56,494 nt of DNA from Zygnema cylindricum (taxonomy: Eukaryota > Streptophyta > Zygnematophyceae > Zygnematales > Zygnemataceae), in contig JBBHKE010002014.1 of assembly GCA_037447655.1 (NCBI GenBank), positions 1 through 56,494 of the forward strand, given 5' to 3'. The position numbers and the translations under genes were made by a program. The stretch's first letter is position 1. Every line of letters starts with the position of its first letter. Below are positions 44,523 through 56,494 of the stretch, in pieces. The notes under the pieces were generated by a model. That model saw only the letters and a list, made by a program, of their open reading frames with translations, had not been told where the DNA came from and did no database searches.

Positions 44523-45004
44523 CTCCATTATATTAGGAAACGACATTTTCCGTACGATATTTTGTGATGCTTACCGTCAGATTTCCAATTCCTTTTCTTC
44601 TGTTACGTAGAGCCGTCCGATGATACATCTGTCCTCTTCAAATTTTTTGCTCGCTTCATTGCTTTTCCAATACATAACCAAACAGAAAATTACAAAAGGT
44701 TTCAGATGTTCCTCTGTTCTGAGCTCCTACGATCCTTGCTCACGTGCGAGGACTGCCCTCTATGGTAATGCCACTTGGCAGGAGGCATAATTAGATTTCA
44801 TTAGTCCTCCAAAACCTTAGCAAGGAGGTAGAAGGAATTTTAGTTATTCTTCGTCTTAACCAACTATTGTTTGATATTGTAGTCTCTAGGAATCATTATT
44901 TCAAATAATTAACATTAGTGAGCAGACGAAGAAGGCAGCCATGGCTGGCCTGTGCAGCGAAACCGTTTGTAATGGAATATTAAACTTATCTTATTAACGG
45001 CGCC
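44523..45004 (+). promoter_or_regulatory. Upstream region and probable 5' UTR of the R3H-SUZ gene
   Basis: No other gene fits here. A short upstream open reading frame (44941-44997) ends just before the main ATG. No TATA box was placed with confidence. Confidence 0.4.
44941..44997 (+). CDS. Upstream ORF of 18 codons before the R3H-SUZ gene
   Basis: ATGGCTGGC... runs 18 codons to TAA at 44995-44997, seven bases before the main start. Its start context (GCCATGGCT) is stronger than that of the main ATG. It could lower translation of the main frame if both lie on one transcript. The start of the transcript is unknown, so this is a possibility only. Confidence 0.35.
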   Translation: MAGLCSETVCNGILNLSY

Positions 45005-48000
45005 ATGGAGAAGAACAACATAAGTTGTACGAATGTGTCTGACGTGGCGGCTCCTGAATGCTGGGAGACAGCTGACCTGGATGAGCATATGAAAGCTTTG
45101 AGGCTGAATGTGACAACCGTGAAGGAAGGATTGGCTGTCTTAGGAAGCTCTGGTGGAAGGCTTGGGGTTCAGAGGAGGACTGATATTGCTGACGATTCTG
45201 AGGTGTACGGAAATGGAAAGACTGCGTCTGCTTGGGAGAATGCATCTACAGGAAAGGCTGAAGGAGCAAAGCCTTTGCAGCAAGATCTTGAGCAAGTGGA
45301 CGCTTTCCTCCGTGAAGCACTTCAAAATCCACGGGATCGTTTGACGAGTATGTTTTATGTTTAGTGTATGCATATGTTTATCTTATCTGTATGGTTAGTG
45401 TATTTGTATTTTAGGTGTATGTGTATGTTTGGTGTATGTGTGTGTTTAGTGTACGTGTAAGAGTTTTGTTATGTTCAATGTTTGATGTTTTGTATTCTCG
45501 TTCTGTCGCTGTTGTCTGTCTCCATGGTCATGATTATTTTTTTTAACAATTTTATCATCATTTCTATGCTTTTTAGTAATTTTGCTTTGCTTGTTGTTGC
45601 TGCTGTTTTTTGCTCTTTTTCTGTGCATTCTGTTTTGACAATTTTATCACTCTCTGTTTCTTTTTAGGGTTTTTTGCTCCCCTTGTTGTTTCTGTTGCTC
45701 TTATTTTCGAAGGACGGAAGCTGGAAATTAAATGTTAGTTAGTCGTCTTTTAAATCTGACATTGGTTTGAAGTATGTGACTCAGAATTACTTTTTGTTTG
45801 TCATCCTGTTTGTTTTTCTATTGTTTTGTTGCTCTTTCTTATTTTTCAGTTTGTTGTTGTCATTTCCAATTGTTTTATTATATGCAAGAAATTTGGTAGA
45901 GAATGATGTGATTTTGCTTATGTCAAGCTTGATAGCTGTTTGGTAGTTTTATATTTGTGTTGGCCTTATCATAATCCGATTGAACTTTGCTAGTTTTGTT
46001 ATCAATCTTTATTGCAATTGATGTTTATGCTTGAAACGGTTTTGTTGAAATTTTTGATTTTTTATGTTTGTATCCACTCTTTCTAATTATTGCGTTGAAG
46101 TATGATTATACATTCTTTTGATATCTTTGTCCATTGGCTTTTGAAGGATTGGAAAGTAGGTTAGGACCATGTAAAATTGACAAGGAGCGTGAATGGGAAA
46201 CGTAAAGCCCTGAATGTGTGGCTGTATTGTATGTGTTCACATGGTGTAGCTGGTGAAGAGCCTCTAGTTCCTATAGCGTCAGATGCATCGTTGCAGGCTC
46301 TAGTTCCTATGAGTTCAGATGTGTCGTTGCAGTATTTTTCTGGTTTTGATTGTTTGTCCGCAGTGTGCATTGCTTGAAGTTTATTTCAGGTTAGCCATGG
46401 TGAAAACTTTGGTTAGCTGTCAGGATGTCATTGAAATGTTGGTGTGATGTTGTTATTATTTTACTGATCTGGTGTAATGTGTCCTGCCTGTAGCGTGCTT
46501 TCTTATGTAACGTCTTAATGTGTGCAGCGGCGTATCTTTTTATCTGTCCATGCATGGATGTATGTGCATGTGAATGTTTTTAGGTTTCTGATATATGTTT
46601 GTGCATATCTTTTGTCATAACTTCTGTATACGCCTGTGGGAGTGCAGTTCTGCGAATGGAGCAGGAGGTAGAGAAATTCCTCCGAAATCCGGAGCTCCAG
46701 GTATTGGAGTTTCAGCCGATGGTTTCGTCGTACTACCGCCTTGCAGCTCATAGAGTTGCACAGCACTATTATTTGCAAACTCAGGCGTCAGATACTCCAG
46801 GGGGTGAAGGGGGTCGAATTATTGCGAGGAAAACAGGGGACAATCGCAGTCCTGCATTGCGTCTGGCAGACATTCCCTTTCCTCTGGCCAATTCAAACAC
46901 TGTAACAGAGGTTCCAGGGGCTGATAAGGGCGGAACTGTGAAAGTTGCTATCAAGCAACGTCCTTCAAATCATGGGAACAGGGGTCTTTCATCAAACGCA
47001 TTAGGTTCACAGGCTAATCCGCCAAAGACTATGGAGGAGAGAAAGGAGGAATACAATAAAGCACGCGCCAGAATCTTCAGCAGTGATAGCCTGAAAAGCT
47101 TGGCCGGTAATTCAGAGGAAGATTTGCAAGTTAGCAGAGGCAATTTCACAGAATTAGTTGAGGGTTCAGGAAGTAGCCAAGAGAAAGATGAAGGGTCAAG
47201 TCATTCCCGAGATAGTCCGGTAGCGATCTCTGCTGGAAATGGAGAAATGGACAGAAGGCAAACAGCTGCTTGGAGATCAGGGTTTTTGGCAGAGAACGAG
47301 GTTGAAATTACAAATGTAGGAAGGAGTTCTGGAGACAGCAAGCAATTTATTGGTGGAAAACCTGCCACTGCTGTAGTCGAAGAAATTGGTGGCAAAGGGA
47401 GAGCTGCCCGAGTTGCAATCCTTCGTGATCGTGAGAAGGAGAGAAGGGACCCTGATTATGATCGCAGTTATGATAGGTGAGCTGCATATGATGAGTGAGG
47501 TCAGAATGTAGCATGTTGGTGATATGATCTTTATTGGAGACTCAAATATGTATTCTGCTATCTAAGGTGCCAGCTTTTATTTTCTTTTGTTAATCTGATT
47601 GAACTAGTTCCGAACAGTTGGTTGTCCTAGTTGAACTGTTATGGAATTTATGTCTAAACTGCTAATCGGATTGTTTTTAAATAAATTGGTCGGTTGTGTA
47701 AAATTACTCTTTGGACGTATCACTGAACTGCTTTTCAGCATGCAACTCAAACTTGTACCATTTCAGACTGGTTATTTCTTTTTTTGCTGGCTTTTTCCTT
47801 CCCACGGTTTATTTCCTTCCCACGGTTTTCTAACTTATAGGGATTCACAGTGTAGCTAACTGCTGCAAGTAGTAGATGTTTGCTTGCAGCAGTAGGATAC
47901 AGCATTTGTACCTTAGCTTAATAGCTGCGGTTTGTTCTTGTTTTTTTTGCAGATATTCTCAGCGTTTTGACCAAGGTTTTGGTGCTGTTCCCATGCCTCC

Positions 48001-50525
48001 CTACGGTATACAGGCAATGTATGCACCTCTTGTCACTTATAACTCAGAATTTCCTAGTCTAAGTGGCCAAGTTACAACAGGGCCTCCACGAGTTCGTCCA
48101 TCTCCACCTCTAAACATGTATCCGGAGTCTTCTCCAGCAACTGTTGTAACTTCTATGTCTAACCCTTGGGGACAGACACTTCACCCTTTGGGAGGTCAGT
48201 ATTGTAATGGAGATCCTATGATTGGGGGTCCTTGGGTTAATCCCGGTATGGGCATGGCTCCTCATGGAGGAGTTCCTCTCTTGTTTCCTCCAATGGGCAC
48301 TCCTGGGCAACAACAGCATGTTTCCTATCAGCCCCTCCAGTTGGGAAGCTCAGGTGTTTCGTATGTGACAGCAGAACAATATCAGGCATCAGTGGTTCAG
48401 GTAATGGGTCTCTTTTTTTTCTTTAGTTTTATCTTCCATATTTTTTTTTTTGGTTTTTTGAAGATGGTTTGCGTGACATGGAGATTTTTTATGCATAATA
48501 AGACTTTTCTGGCTGATCGCTTTGACTTTGCAAGTTAAAAAGCATAATTTGAAATCAAGTAACTTGAATGGAACGTCACAACCATCTTTCTGCCACTCTT
48601 ATTCTGATTCAGATTGCTGCATCCATTGTTTAGTTGCCAGAAGTGCAAAATTGATTCGTCGTAAACTCCATTGGCCAAAACGTTTGTTTTCTCTTGCATT
48701 TGAGTGAATGTGACTATTTGTAGCACTCATTGAACATTTTTGGTTCTGTTTCGCAGTTTGATATTTGTTCTGACCTGCCTTGAGTGAATAAGACTGTTTG
48801 TAAATTTATGATGTTGGTATGACTATTTATAAAGGATGGCTATTAGTAAATGACAAGCAGACACTCACCAAGCATCTAGTTTCTTGTTCTGAGTTGCAGT
48901 TTGTTGGGATGGGTGGCTGGGATTGTGAGCAGTCTGACATCCACTTCACACAACAATCAGCTTCCCGCCGCCGTTAGGGCGGCATGCTGCCTGCCTGCCA
49001 CGTGGCACCTTCTGGTGCTTCTTGGCCAGGCAGGCACTTTGTCAGCTGGTGAGACTTTTTAGAACCAGCTGACAGGTAAGAGACTGAGAGAGTCCGGAAC
49101 CCTGGTTTCGCCTTTCTGAAGGCAGAAGGACAGCAGATAGGGTTGTGGTAAAGGAATCTCTGAGTCTGTTACTACTGGAGGTAGAGGGGAGATGTGTATT
49201 GCACGAAACAAAAATTGTTCATGGTCAATCTTTTGTTGTAGTGGGATTTTGTTTCGAAGAACTCAAGCTTAGGATTGGAGGGTGAATATTGTGAGACGAA
49301 TGAAAATCAGTACCAGGGGACTGAAGGAGATTGTGGGACAGAAATAAGGCTGACAAATGCGATGTCCCTGTCAAACCGGGTGGCTACTTTGGGTCAGGTT
49401 AGTATTGCTTTGCCAATTGTCTATTGTTGTCCATTGTATATATGGGCTGTCATGAAGGGGTTATGGATGTGAACCCAGAAGAATCAAAATTGCAGTGGGC
49501 ATGTTCATTTTATGTTTCGATTTTATTATATTTGCTAACCATGGATGTAAAGACCTAAAAAAGCTGGTCGAATCAAGAAATTAATGGTTGTGTTACGAAG
49601 GAGGGCATGTTGTACTGTAGATTGTTTGTGCAAATTAGCATATGGGGTGAAGCTTGCTATTTTTAACTATTGGGGCTCGCCTATTCTTTTGTCTTTTGGT
49701 TTGCAGGGAGCAACTGGATAATTAGTAAATCCAGTGATGATGGCATTAGGGCTCATTGCTCGGAATGTTAAAGACATATTTTTTCCTCAGTCTCTCACCC
49801 AGGCAATATGGAAGTTTGTTTAGAGGGTTAAAGGCGTTTCTATTTTACGGATGTTCTCTTCACAGTTATTTAAAGTAATTCAAAAGACATCCTTAAGGTG
49901 GGCTCTCGTGTCCAGTCTTGGAATCATGCATGTGTATGAATATAAGTGGAGTTGTTCATGTTTTTGTGACGAACAAATCTAATTTTTGCTTTTTCACATT
50001 GAATTCAAAACTGGATGATTTTTTTTTTTATCTGTACTTCCATAGTCAGACGAGAACTCACATGCTTGCCTTTAAAATATTCAGTGAGATTTTTTTTGCA
50101 TTTGTGACTAGAGATAGGCATATGCAGTTTACCCAACTTATGTAAAGAAGTATGTGAATCAGTTTTTTTTTTTTTTATCAACATATTGTTTTTAATACCA
50201 ATGTTTGTAGACCGGTTTTTTTTTTTTTAACGGAAGGATGTAATCAGTTCGTTGTTTTTATTCCAACGTATGTAAATCAGTTTGTTTTTCTATACCAACA
50301 GATGTAGATCACCTATTATTTTTATACCAGATCAGTTTTTATTTCTATACCAATGTATGTAAAATCAGTTTGTTGTTTTTTATAATAATGTATGTAATTC
50401 AGTTTGCTTTTTTTTTGTTGCAGGAACCTTTTTCTGGACTAGTTACTGCTTCCAAATCTCCTTCTCTGGACGGAAAAGGGTTCCACGTTTTTCTATCTAC
50501 TGAATGTTCGGTATGTTTCCACTAA
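45005..50525 (+). CDS. R3H-SUZ domain protein (5 exons, about 625 aa)
   Basis: Predicted single-stranded nucleic-acid-binding protein of the plant R3H-SUZ family, likely cytoplasmic and acting on RNA; the exact role in plants is not established. Exons are 45005-45347, 46648-47476, 47953-48400, 49242-49397 and 50424-50525, with GT-AG borders and matching phases (1, 2, 0, 0). The R3H domain is built across intron 1 (NPRDRLT joined to ILRMEQEVEKFL), with R145 and H149 in the YYRLAAHR motif. A basic SUZ motif follows at about 241-262 (EERKEEYNKARARIF). The rest is low-complexity and rich in Pro, Gly and Ser. Exon 5 may instead splice at GTATGT (50511), so the C-terminus is uncertain. The first two exon joints are highly convincing because they restore the family motif. 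Confidence 0.9.
48401..49241 (+). other. Intron 3 of the R3H-SUZ gene
   Basis: It contains a GC-rich block at about 48960-49040 with GCCTGCCTGCCACGTGGCA and its partial inverse GCCAGGCAGGCA, a possible remnant of a repeat. No other exon was found. Confidence 0.6.
50150..50415. repeat. Degenerate tandem repeat in intron 4
   Basis: About six imperfect units of roughly 45 bp, each with a form of ACCAATGTATGTAAATCAG followed by a T run, lie just before the exon 5 acceptor. Confidence 0.7.
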
Positions 50526-51059
50526 GAGGATAGAATTACTTTAACTAAAATTCAATTAGCGAGCTCTGAAAGCAATGGAGGCTTTTAGAACCACGGATGG
50601 AAACAGATACCATTTTTTTTATTTTTTTTACATTGTTGTGAGAAGAGATGGGATTGTCGAGTTGCCTTTTGTATTGTTAGAAGGGAAGGAAGGAGCATTT
50701 TAGATTTTTAATGGGAAAGGCTTTGGTGGAAGTAAGTTTTACACGCCATAAATTACTCTCTAATAGGTTTAATAAGTTTGGGAGATCAATTTGTACGGGT
50801 TCAGATGTCTTTAGTACCTTAGGGGGGAGGTTAGTACCTCTACAATGGCAACACTATTGTTGAAAATGTTATTAACAGATATGAAGTTGATTGTAGGCTA
50901 AAAAGTATTACCTTCAAAACTAATCGCTTGTCAATTGTGGACCATGTCGGTCCCTCCCTCCCTCCCTCCCTCCCTCCCTTTGGTTTTGCATCGGCAAACA
51001 TGCCTACATGTTGCGCTGATTGTTCTCACCGAGAAAATTTAGGGACAGCGAAATAGGTA
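50526..51059. other. Downstream flank of the R3H-SUZ gene
   Basis: AT-rich sequence with a (CCCT) microsatellite at about 50950-50980. No further exon could be joined to exon 5 here. Confidence 0.5.
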
Positions 51060-51563
51060 CACTGCGAATCGTTATTAGTGTCAAATTTTTAATAGTGTTG
51101 AAGAAAATTTACCGTAATTGATGCTAATTAAGAATTCAAATTTTTTCAAAAAAAAGGTGCATTCTAATTTCGGCGTTTATGCTAATTTGGGAACAGCAAA
51201 AATGGAATATTTGCTGTACAATTATATGCATTAATATATGTATCTAGTCAAAATATTTGAAATCGTACGCCGTCGTGAATTTAAAACATCCGTACTTGGC
51301 ATAATAATTTACGTGTCAGACTAATCCCGATTTTTTGAGCGCAGGTTCTTATGCGTGCACGTCTGATTTAATTCTTTTTTTTTAATTTTCACTTGAATAG
51401 GTACATTTATGCACGGTATGACATCGACCATACACCACACTATTTAGATTTTATTGTACTTCTTAACGTCAAAGAAAAATTAATCATGAATCCTATCAGA
51501 AAAAAAAACCGAAATTTTAAGAACCCAAATTAGAGTTATTGACACTAATAACGATTCGTGGTG
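51060..51563. repeat. TA-flanked MITE
   Basis: It runs from CACTGCGAATCGTTATTAG to TAATAACGATTCGTGGTG, with TA on both sides (51058-51059, 51564-51565), 504 bp. Its body follows 35848-36436, but without the internal duplication seen there. Confidence 0.85.
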
Positions 51564-52090
51564 TAGTAAAATGAAATTCAGACAAAATATGTTCCTTGGA
51601 GAAATGCATTTTGTCTGTTCTCTTGCCCAACAGAAATTCCTTCAAATAAAACTGAATAGGTCAATAATATCAGATCCGTCACAGACAAACTAGCATAATT
51701 TGGTTGGTTACCAGATGTTTTGTTTAAATACCTTTTACGTCCATTGGCAGGGTAGTAGGATTGTTTATCTCTAGTAGAGTCACTCCTCTTCATGATTCAA
51801 GCGATAGTTGGGATATTTTTCTTCCTTTTCTTATTCCTTTTTTGTCCATCGCATTATGTATAATTACTCGGAACTGTTAAGAATCAAAAGCAGGATAAGT
51901 TAAAAAGCACGATGGTCACCCATCTGAGTTCGGGGTACAAAAGGGGTGGCATGGCTAAAATTGAAAAACTACAATAAAAAACAAATAGAGCGATGGGAAC
52001 ACAAAAAAGAAAAGAAAAGAAGCAATCAACAACGAAAATAAAAGCACCCAAACTCAAAATGAAAAGCACGGCAACTCATAAAACCAAATC
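51564..52090. other. Intergenic sequence between the MITE and the reverse-transcriptase remnant
   Basis: No gene is seen. The left edge of the non-LTR element probably lies near 51900-52110 but could not be fixed; an A-rich stretch at 51980-52090 is a candidate for its 3' end region on the minus strand only in reverse sense (T-rich), so it is unconvincing. Confidence 0.4.
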
Positions 52091-52112
52091 TACAACCCCA
52101 ACCCCAAATCAA

Positions 52113-54622
52113 TTAAATATCTACGGAAAGCAATCCCATAAGTCCCCAACCTGGGGGAGCACGTTGAGGGAGTTCCGGAACACGGTGACGATCCATAACC
52201 CCCACAGTCGATCGGAGGATAATAGAAGCCTGCACTCGCTGTAAAGCCACCGATAAGCGTTGACGATAAAAAGAAGTAAGGATCGAAGGAGGAGGGCTCC
52301 CAGGTCCTCGGCGCTCGAAAGCACGTCGAGCACAAGTACGGAGAAACTCGTCCAGTGCAACACCTAAACAACCAAAGATCTCGACCGCCATCAGAATAAA
52401 GTCATCCATAGGGTCCCGATGGGCATAATCACTCTCTTTCGCCTTAGCGGCATCACGAGCAGCCACCCCAACATGTCGAGCCGCGTGACCAACAAACTGT
52501 AGCTGAAGTAGGGTTTGGCTGAACAATATCACCGAAGATGCGACGGGCACCATCAAGCAAAACAACATCGATCCGACGCGAGGGAATAATATGAGAAACC
52601 CCTCGACGCACAGAAAAGGCCCCTTCCGAAGCGATAGTCGCAACGGTGTCGCGAATAGTGTCATGCGCCTGGGATCAAATCTCCCCCATGGGAGCAACGA
52701 AGCAAATGGACACCATCAGGGCCCAAGACATGACCACATGCACAAACAAGAGAGCCAAGTAAAAGAGGATGGAGGAGGCCATGGCGAAATTGGAGGGCGG
52801 TGGTGAATTGAGCAGGTGAAAATCAGAGAGTGACCAAAATAGGTGTGGCGAAAAGCCAAGACCTAGAACCAGGTCCACCACAAGAGAGAAGACGGGCACG
52901 CGAAAAATCGGAGGGAAGCTCCTTGAGAAGGTCGGATTTAATGGCGGCGGCAGCCCGATCAGAAATCGATTCCTGGACACGGTCAACAGATTTTGTAACA
53001 AGGGTGGAGAAAATAGGCACATCCACTAGGGCATGGGGAGGAAGAGAACGTGACGCGTCCAATAGAGATCGCTGGAAGGCGAACACAACGTCTGAAACTC
53101 GGGGATAACAGTAGCTAGAACGGGGGTGTCCCCAGCCAAGAAACGGGAAAAAAGAGTAGATGCAATAAGACACCAACTTCCCAAATAGGAAGCGGGAGCA
53201 ACACGAGTAGTGGATAACAGACCCAACCCCCTAGTAGAGATATAGAGGGATGCCTGAATGCGGGCCGATGGCCTAGACTCGCGATCGAATGCCCCACGAC
53301 CTAATAGAGTGTGGAGGACGTCCATGAGGCGATCGTCAAAAGCCGAGAGAGAGGAGATAAATGTCGGAGTGGGAGGGGAAGCATGAGTAAGGTAAGAAGG
53401 GCGGTGGGGAAAACACCTAGTTAACATAGCAAAAGCAACTTGGGGATCGGGAAGGTGAAGAAGATGGTCCACTTGGGCCAGATGTGTTTGTAAAGCATCA
53501 TGAAGGAATTGGGTCACGAATGCATCCAAACCAAGGGGGCAACCAAGCACCTGAATGCCATCGGAGGGAGAAGGGGTTTGAAAACCAAGAGGGGGAGTAA
53601 ACGAAAGTGGAATATCCTGAGGAGACCAAATAACACACTTCGACAGCTGGAATGAAAGGTTGAGTTCGGCTAAACGTTCCTTGAAAAAACCATATGCTAA
53701 CACGACTTGTTCTCTGGGCCCAATAATGTGTGTATCATCTGCGACCGAAGGGAAAAGGCAAGAAGGGAAGGCGGCTGCGGAGGCACGAAGGGCCCGGTAA
53801 TGGGCGAGGGCGAACAAAGGTCCGCCGAGAGGGTCGCCTTGACGAGTGCCAGTAGTAGAGGAGAGAGGAATGAGATCACCATCGGCCGAGAAGGAAAGGT
53901 TGTTTATCAAAGAATAGAAAGCCCTCCCAAAGGGGAATAATTGGACAATCGGAGATGGAGCCGCCATAAGCTCTGAAAAATCACGTTCCGATCCACCGTG
54001 TTAAAGGCAATGGAAACGACGACCTGAAGGACCAACCAATCCGGATGTACATCCAACAAAGACCGAATCCCGTGGACCACGGCCTCACAACCCCCTCTCG
54101 TGGCCACTCCAAACTGATGAGGAGAAAAATAATCATGGAAAGTTGGTTGGAGCTGGAGACATATCGCACGAGCCACCAATCTATATAAAACCTCTCCCAC
54201 GGCGATAGGGCGGATCCCACCATTAGGTTTGGCGACTACCACAAGGCTGGACGCCGTGAGAAGATCACAAATCCGAGGGGGGACATCCCCACTAGTAATA
54301 AGGGAACATACTCGAAAAAACACATCGAACCCCCGAGCACCCGATTTAGGGGGCAGAACATCGCGAAACAACTGATACACTGTGCCCGAGGGGCCCCCCT
54401 CTCAATGGTGAGGAGAAGAGCTAAGAGCCTTAATGAAAACTTCCCGATCCAAAGTAAAAATCTCAAAAGGCTCAAAGGCGTGGATGGAAGGGGGTTAAAA
54501 GGAAGGGGCAGGGGGGTAGAGAGCTCGAAGGACCTCAATAGTGGAAGAAGATCTGGGGGCAGGGGTGAATGGCTGTAGGGCCTGAACCGCTCGAGAAAGC
54601 TCACCAGTGGTATTATCACACA
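52113..54622 (-). pseudogene. Non-LTR retroelement reverse transcriptase with C-terminal nuclease-like domain (degenerate)
   Basis: Read right to left, the frame shows LVVVAKPNGGIRPIAVGEVLYRLV (about 54250), HQFGVATRGGCEAVVH, then TTGTRQGDPLGG (about 53850) and the catalytic-site block as VADDTHIIG (about 53730), where family members usually have YADD. The C-terminal part has a GxH...LLRC stretch near 52720 and a DVVLLDGARR...KAKE-DY...AVEIFG pattern (about 52580-52370). This pattern resembles the restriction-like endonuclease of R2/CRE-type retroelements; that call is inference. Frameshifts occur near 54400, 53960, 53040 and 52690, and an early stop lies near 54400. GC content is visibly higher than in the flanks, which suggests a separate origin. 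It is non-functional. Confidence 0.8.
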
Positions 54623-55200
54623 TTATGTCTTGGATTTGGCTTTGCTACATATCTTTTCACCATTTTTGCTTCAATGAAGGAAATTGTTGAGGGATTTTGA
54701 CACTCATTTATCTACAGCTATGAACATAGCTGTCATTGACATTACAAAATGTGCGACACGGAGCAGATATTCTATTTGTGGATTGGTTCCCCCTACTGAG
54801 ATACACGATGTTTTCAAAATTTTCAACATTAGCTGATGTGGCGATTGTCAGTAGGCCGGTGTATTATGTTTTTGAGCTTTTACAGATGTGATGATGTGTC
54901 TATGCTAGTGCGACATTTTTTCTCCGGGCTTTCCATTCGCGTGCAATTACAATATCATACAATAATACTTTTAAAGAGATTCTAATACTTTTAAAGAGAT
55001 TCTACCAAAATTGTGATATGGTGGGCAAATTGCCCAGTTTCAAGGTAAACCGTAGGCAAAATTGCTCTCAAAATTTTTGTGAAAACGAGGTCAAACCTTC
55101 CATTTGGATGAAGTCACAATATGAATTAAAAATGACCTTAACCAAAAAAGTTGAACCATACCTAATTAATAATTTAATAATTAATGATAGTAATGATTAA
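54623..55200. other. Intergenic sequence without recognised gene
   Basis: AT-rich. A short duplication, AATACTTTTAAAGAGATTCT, is present twice at 54964-55002. Otherwise nothing is seen. Confidence 0.5.
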
Positions 55201-56207
55201 TTAAGGGAATTGATCATGGCAGTGACTGTTTTGGTTGCGCACAGTCACTTACGTCATTTTGTCAAAAATTGTGCGTTTGAAGTACACATTGGTACAAGTA
55301 AAGTAACGTTGAGTAAATTTGACGGTCAACCGGTTGGACAGCTTTGACTTTCGAAATATTATTTCAACCGCTTAAAATTTTGCCACGCTTGCGAATGTCG
55401 ACTGTCATAATACAATTAGCAATTCACACGGCCGACGAACGTTTACGGTAACAAAATTGCAGCAACCACATGTAAATAAAAGTGTTGTAGACAGTCACTT
55501 TTTGTTGAGAGCACGTTGGATTTTAACTTATCCGCAAAATTGAAACGAAACCTCTTTAAACTGAAGTACTGTCAGTCTTGTACGGAAATAGTAAAACGCA
55601 CGAAACTAAATTTCACTGTCAATGTAAAATTGTTGATTCGTAGATAGTGTGGCTTGATTTCGTCGCGCGTGACGACGCACATTTTTTTCATTCAATTTCA
55701 ATTGATATTTTTACGCAGGTTCGCTTTATTATAGTTTACAAAGTTTATTTCGTTTCGTGCGTTTTAATATTTCCGTACAAGACTGGTAGTACTTCAGTTT
55801 AGTGGTTTCGTTTCAATCTGCGTCTAAATTCCATGTAACGCTTAGACGACTAAATTTATTGCGACCAAGTTAATATCCAACGTGCTCTCACCGTGGAGCT
55901 CACGTAACGACAAAAAGTGACTCTTTGCAACACTTTTATTTACATGTGGTTGCCGCAGTTTTGTTACCGTAAACATTTGCCGGCCGTGTGAATTGCTAAT
56001 TTTATTATGACGGTCGTCGTTCGCAAGCGCGGCAAAAGTTTAAGCGGTTGAAACAATTTTTTGAAAGTCAAAGCTATCCAACCGATTGACCGTCAAATTT
56101 TAGACTCAACGGTACTTGTACCAATGTGTACTTCAAACGTACAATTTTTGACAAAATGACGTGACTGTGCTTAACCAAAACAGTCACTGCCATGATCATT
56201 CCCTTAA
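55201..56207. mobile_element. TTAA-flanked 1-kb foldback element
   Basis: The element is 55205-56203 (999 bp), flanked by TTAA at 55201-55204 and 56204-56207. The left end GGGAATTGATCATGGCAGTG and the right end CACTGCCATGATCATTCCC are inverse. The inverted similarity runs inward for most of the element, with a centre near 55704. TTAA duplication is the rule for piggyBac-type elements, but no transposase and no family terminus is recognised. A truncated copy lies at 32713-33310. Confidence 0.8.
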
Positions 56208-56494
56208 TAAATGATAATTAAGGCAAAACCAATAAAATGGCCTTGCAGTATATGGGTGTAGTTAAGTTGTCATTTTATTACATAATTTCAAAGTTGTTGC
56301 TTTTGTTGCTTCATTGATATTTTTGGAGTACATAAATGAACAAAACAAGTAGGGCAAAAAGTTATACAATAATATTTTAATTTTCTTGTTTTCCTCATAT
56401 TACATGTTTGGTGCTTATCAAAGTAAGAGCCCTACCTGACAAAAAAATGTCGATGCGTACATACCGATATTAAGTAAAAAAAAAAAAAAAACCA
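56208..56494. other. Terminal intergenic sequence
   Basis: AT-rich and without recognisable feature up to the window edge. Confidence 0.5.

Noticed and set aside
50950-50982. Repeated CCCT as a regulatory motif
   Set aside because: A plain microsatellite downstream of the gene.

Overview
This is a stretch of land-plant nuclear genome. It carries two intron-containing genes in a large background of transposable elements. The genes are a membrane-anchored bZIP factor of the bZIP17/28/49 type and an R3H-SUZ protein; both are plant-style and share canonical GT-AG introns. The host is not identifiable with certainty. The AT-rich intergenic DNA, the Copia, hAT and MITE families and the R2/CRE-like reverse transcriptase would fit a non-seed plant (bryophyte, lycophyte or fern), but that is inference.

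Layout. Bases 1-8.3 kb hold a minus-strand Copia element (A) of one family. A second, same-orientation Copia element (B) has inserted into its 3' end, so only B's 5' LTR and part of its gag lie in the window. Bases 8516-14963 are a plus-strand Copia element (C) of B's family, complete with both LTRs, a 5-bp target duplication and a broken gag-pol. C sits inside an older hAT-derived repeat. Bases 16.7-21.1 kb are a 4375-bp hAT element with terminal inverted repeats, an 8-bp target duplication and a decayed transposase gene. Bases 21.1-26.5 kb are packed with TA-flanked MITEs, including a 1.16-kb near-perfect foldback. The bZIP gene occupies 28059-32210 in three exons. Bases 32.7-44.5 kb are again repeats: a partial foldback copy, a 449-bp deletion derivative of the hAT element, a 5-kb composite element of a second hAT-like family, a tRNA-Gly-like sequence, and two smaller elements of that second family lying side by side. 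The R3H-SUZ gene occupies 45005-50525 in five exons. The right end holds one more MITE, a decayed non-LTR reverse transcriptase on the minus strand (about 51.9-54.6 kb) and a 1-kb TTAA-flanked foldback.

The two host genes are not obviously linked in function: one is predicted to act in ER-stress signalling, the other in RNA binding. What ties the window together is layered transposition. C lies within a hAT copy, B within A, a MITE within the CATAG element, and a MITE is a direct deletion product of a larger neighbour.

Exon coordinates rest on reading frames, splice signals and remembered family motifs. No alignment or database search was run.
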